Assembly: GCA_030378125.1 (NCBI GenBank)
Contig: JAUCGN010000099.1
Span: forward strand, 1 to 6,526
Length of the DNA: 6,526 nucleotides
Direction of reading: 5' to 3'
From: Thiotrichales bacterium HSG1
Lineage (GTDB): Bacteria > Pseudomonadota > Gammaproteobacteria > Beggiatoales > Beggiatoaceae
Shown here: piece after piece, positions 5,720 through 6,526 of the stretch
How positions within the stretch are numbered: position 1 is the stretch's first letter
How the letters are laid out: every line of letters starts with the position of its first letter
Notes under the pieces: model-generated
The model's database searches: none
Seen by the model: the letters and a program-made list of their open reading frames with translations, nothing else
What the model was told of the DNA's origin: nothing
Translations under genes and position numbers: made by a program

Positions 5720-6526
<807 letters not shown>

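Overview
The window is an AT-rich, gene-dense bacterial chromosomal fragment, broken at both ends. Its contents are one 5'-truncated periplasmic-binding-type protein, a Sel1-repeat lipoprotein, prephenate dehydrogenase (tyrA), an exported cyclophilin fused to a parvulin-like domain, an exported DUF928 protein with an (Arg-Gly-Met) tandem array, and the 5' part of ketol-acid reductoisomerase (ilvC). The lipobox, Sel1 lipoprotein and exported peptidyl-prolyl isomerase point to a Gram-negative cell. DUF928 is best known from cyanobacteria and large sulfur-oxidising gammaproteobacteria (Thiotrichales/Beggiatoaceae). Together with the low G+C this makes a Thiotrichales-like gammaproteobacterium my best, low-confidence guess.

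Layout. On the + strand: a PstS-like protein (frame open to the window's left edge, ending 905), a 153-nt gap with a 13-bp tandem repeat and alternative hairpins, the Sel1 lipoprotein (1059-2120), and tyrA after only 34 nt (2155-3027). tyrA converges on the cyclophilin gene (3094-4107, minus), and a nested inverted repeat between them looks like a shared bidirectional terminator. Upstream of the cyclophilin gene on the minus strand lie its own promoter candidate, three short hairpins, and then the DUF928 gene (minus, start corrected to 5108). A 629-nt divergent intergenic region follows, with one promoter candidate facing each way. Then comes ilvC on the + strand from 5738.

The genes do not form one pathway. 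tyrA (tyrosine) and ilvC (branched-chain amino acids) are housekeeping biosynthetic genes, while the other four encode envelope or exported proteins. I see no defence system, CRISPR array, mobile element, tRNA or rRNA.

The points most worth attention are: (1) the last ~43 bases match a Nextera/Tn5 sequencing adapter with a few errors, so the apparent ilvC C-terminus is artificial; (2) the cyclophilin-parvulin fusion has lost the cyclophilin catalytic Arg and the expected parvulin His residues; (3) the RGM array in the DUF928 protein is encoded by five 18-bp DNA repeats; (4) the PstS-like protein has a Cys/His-rich segment where the classical phosphate-binding loop would lie.
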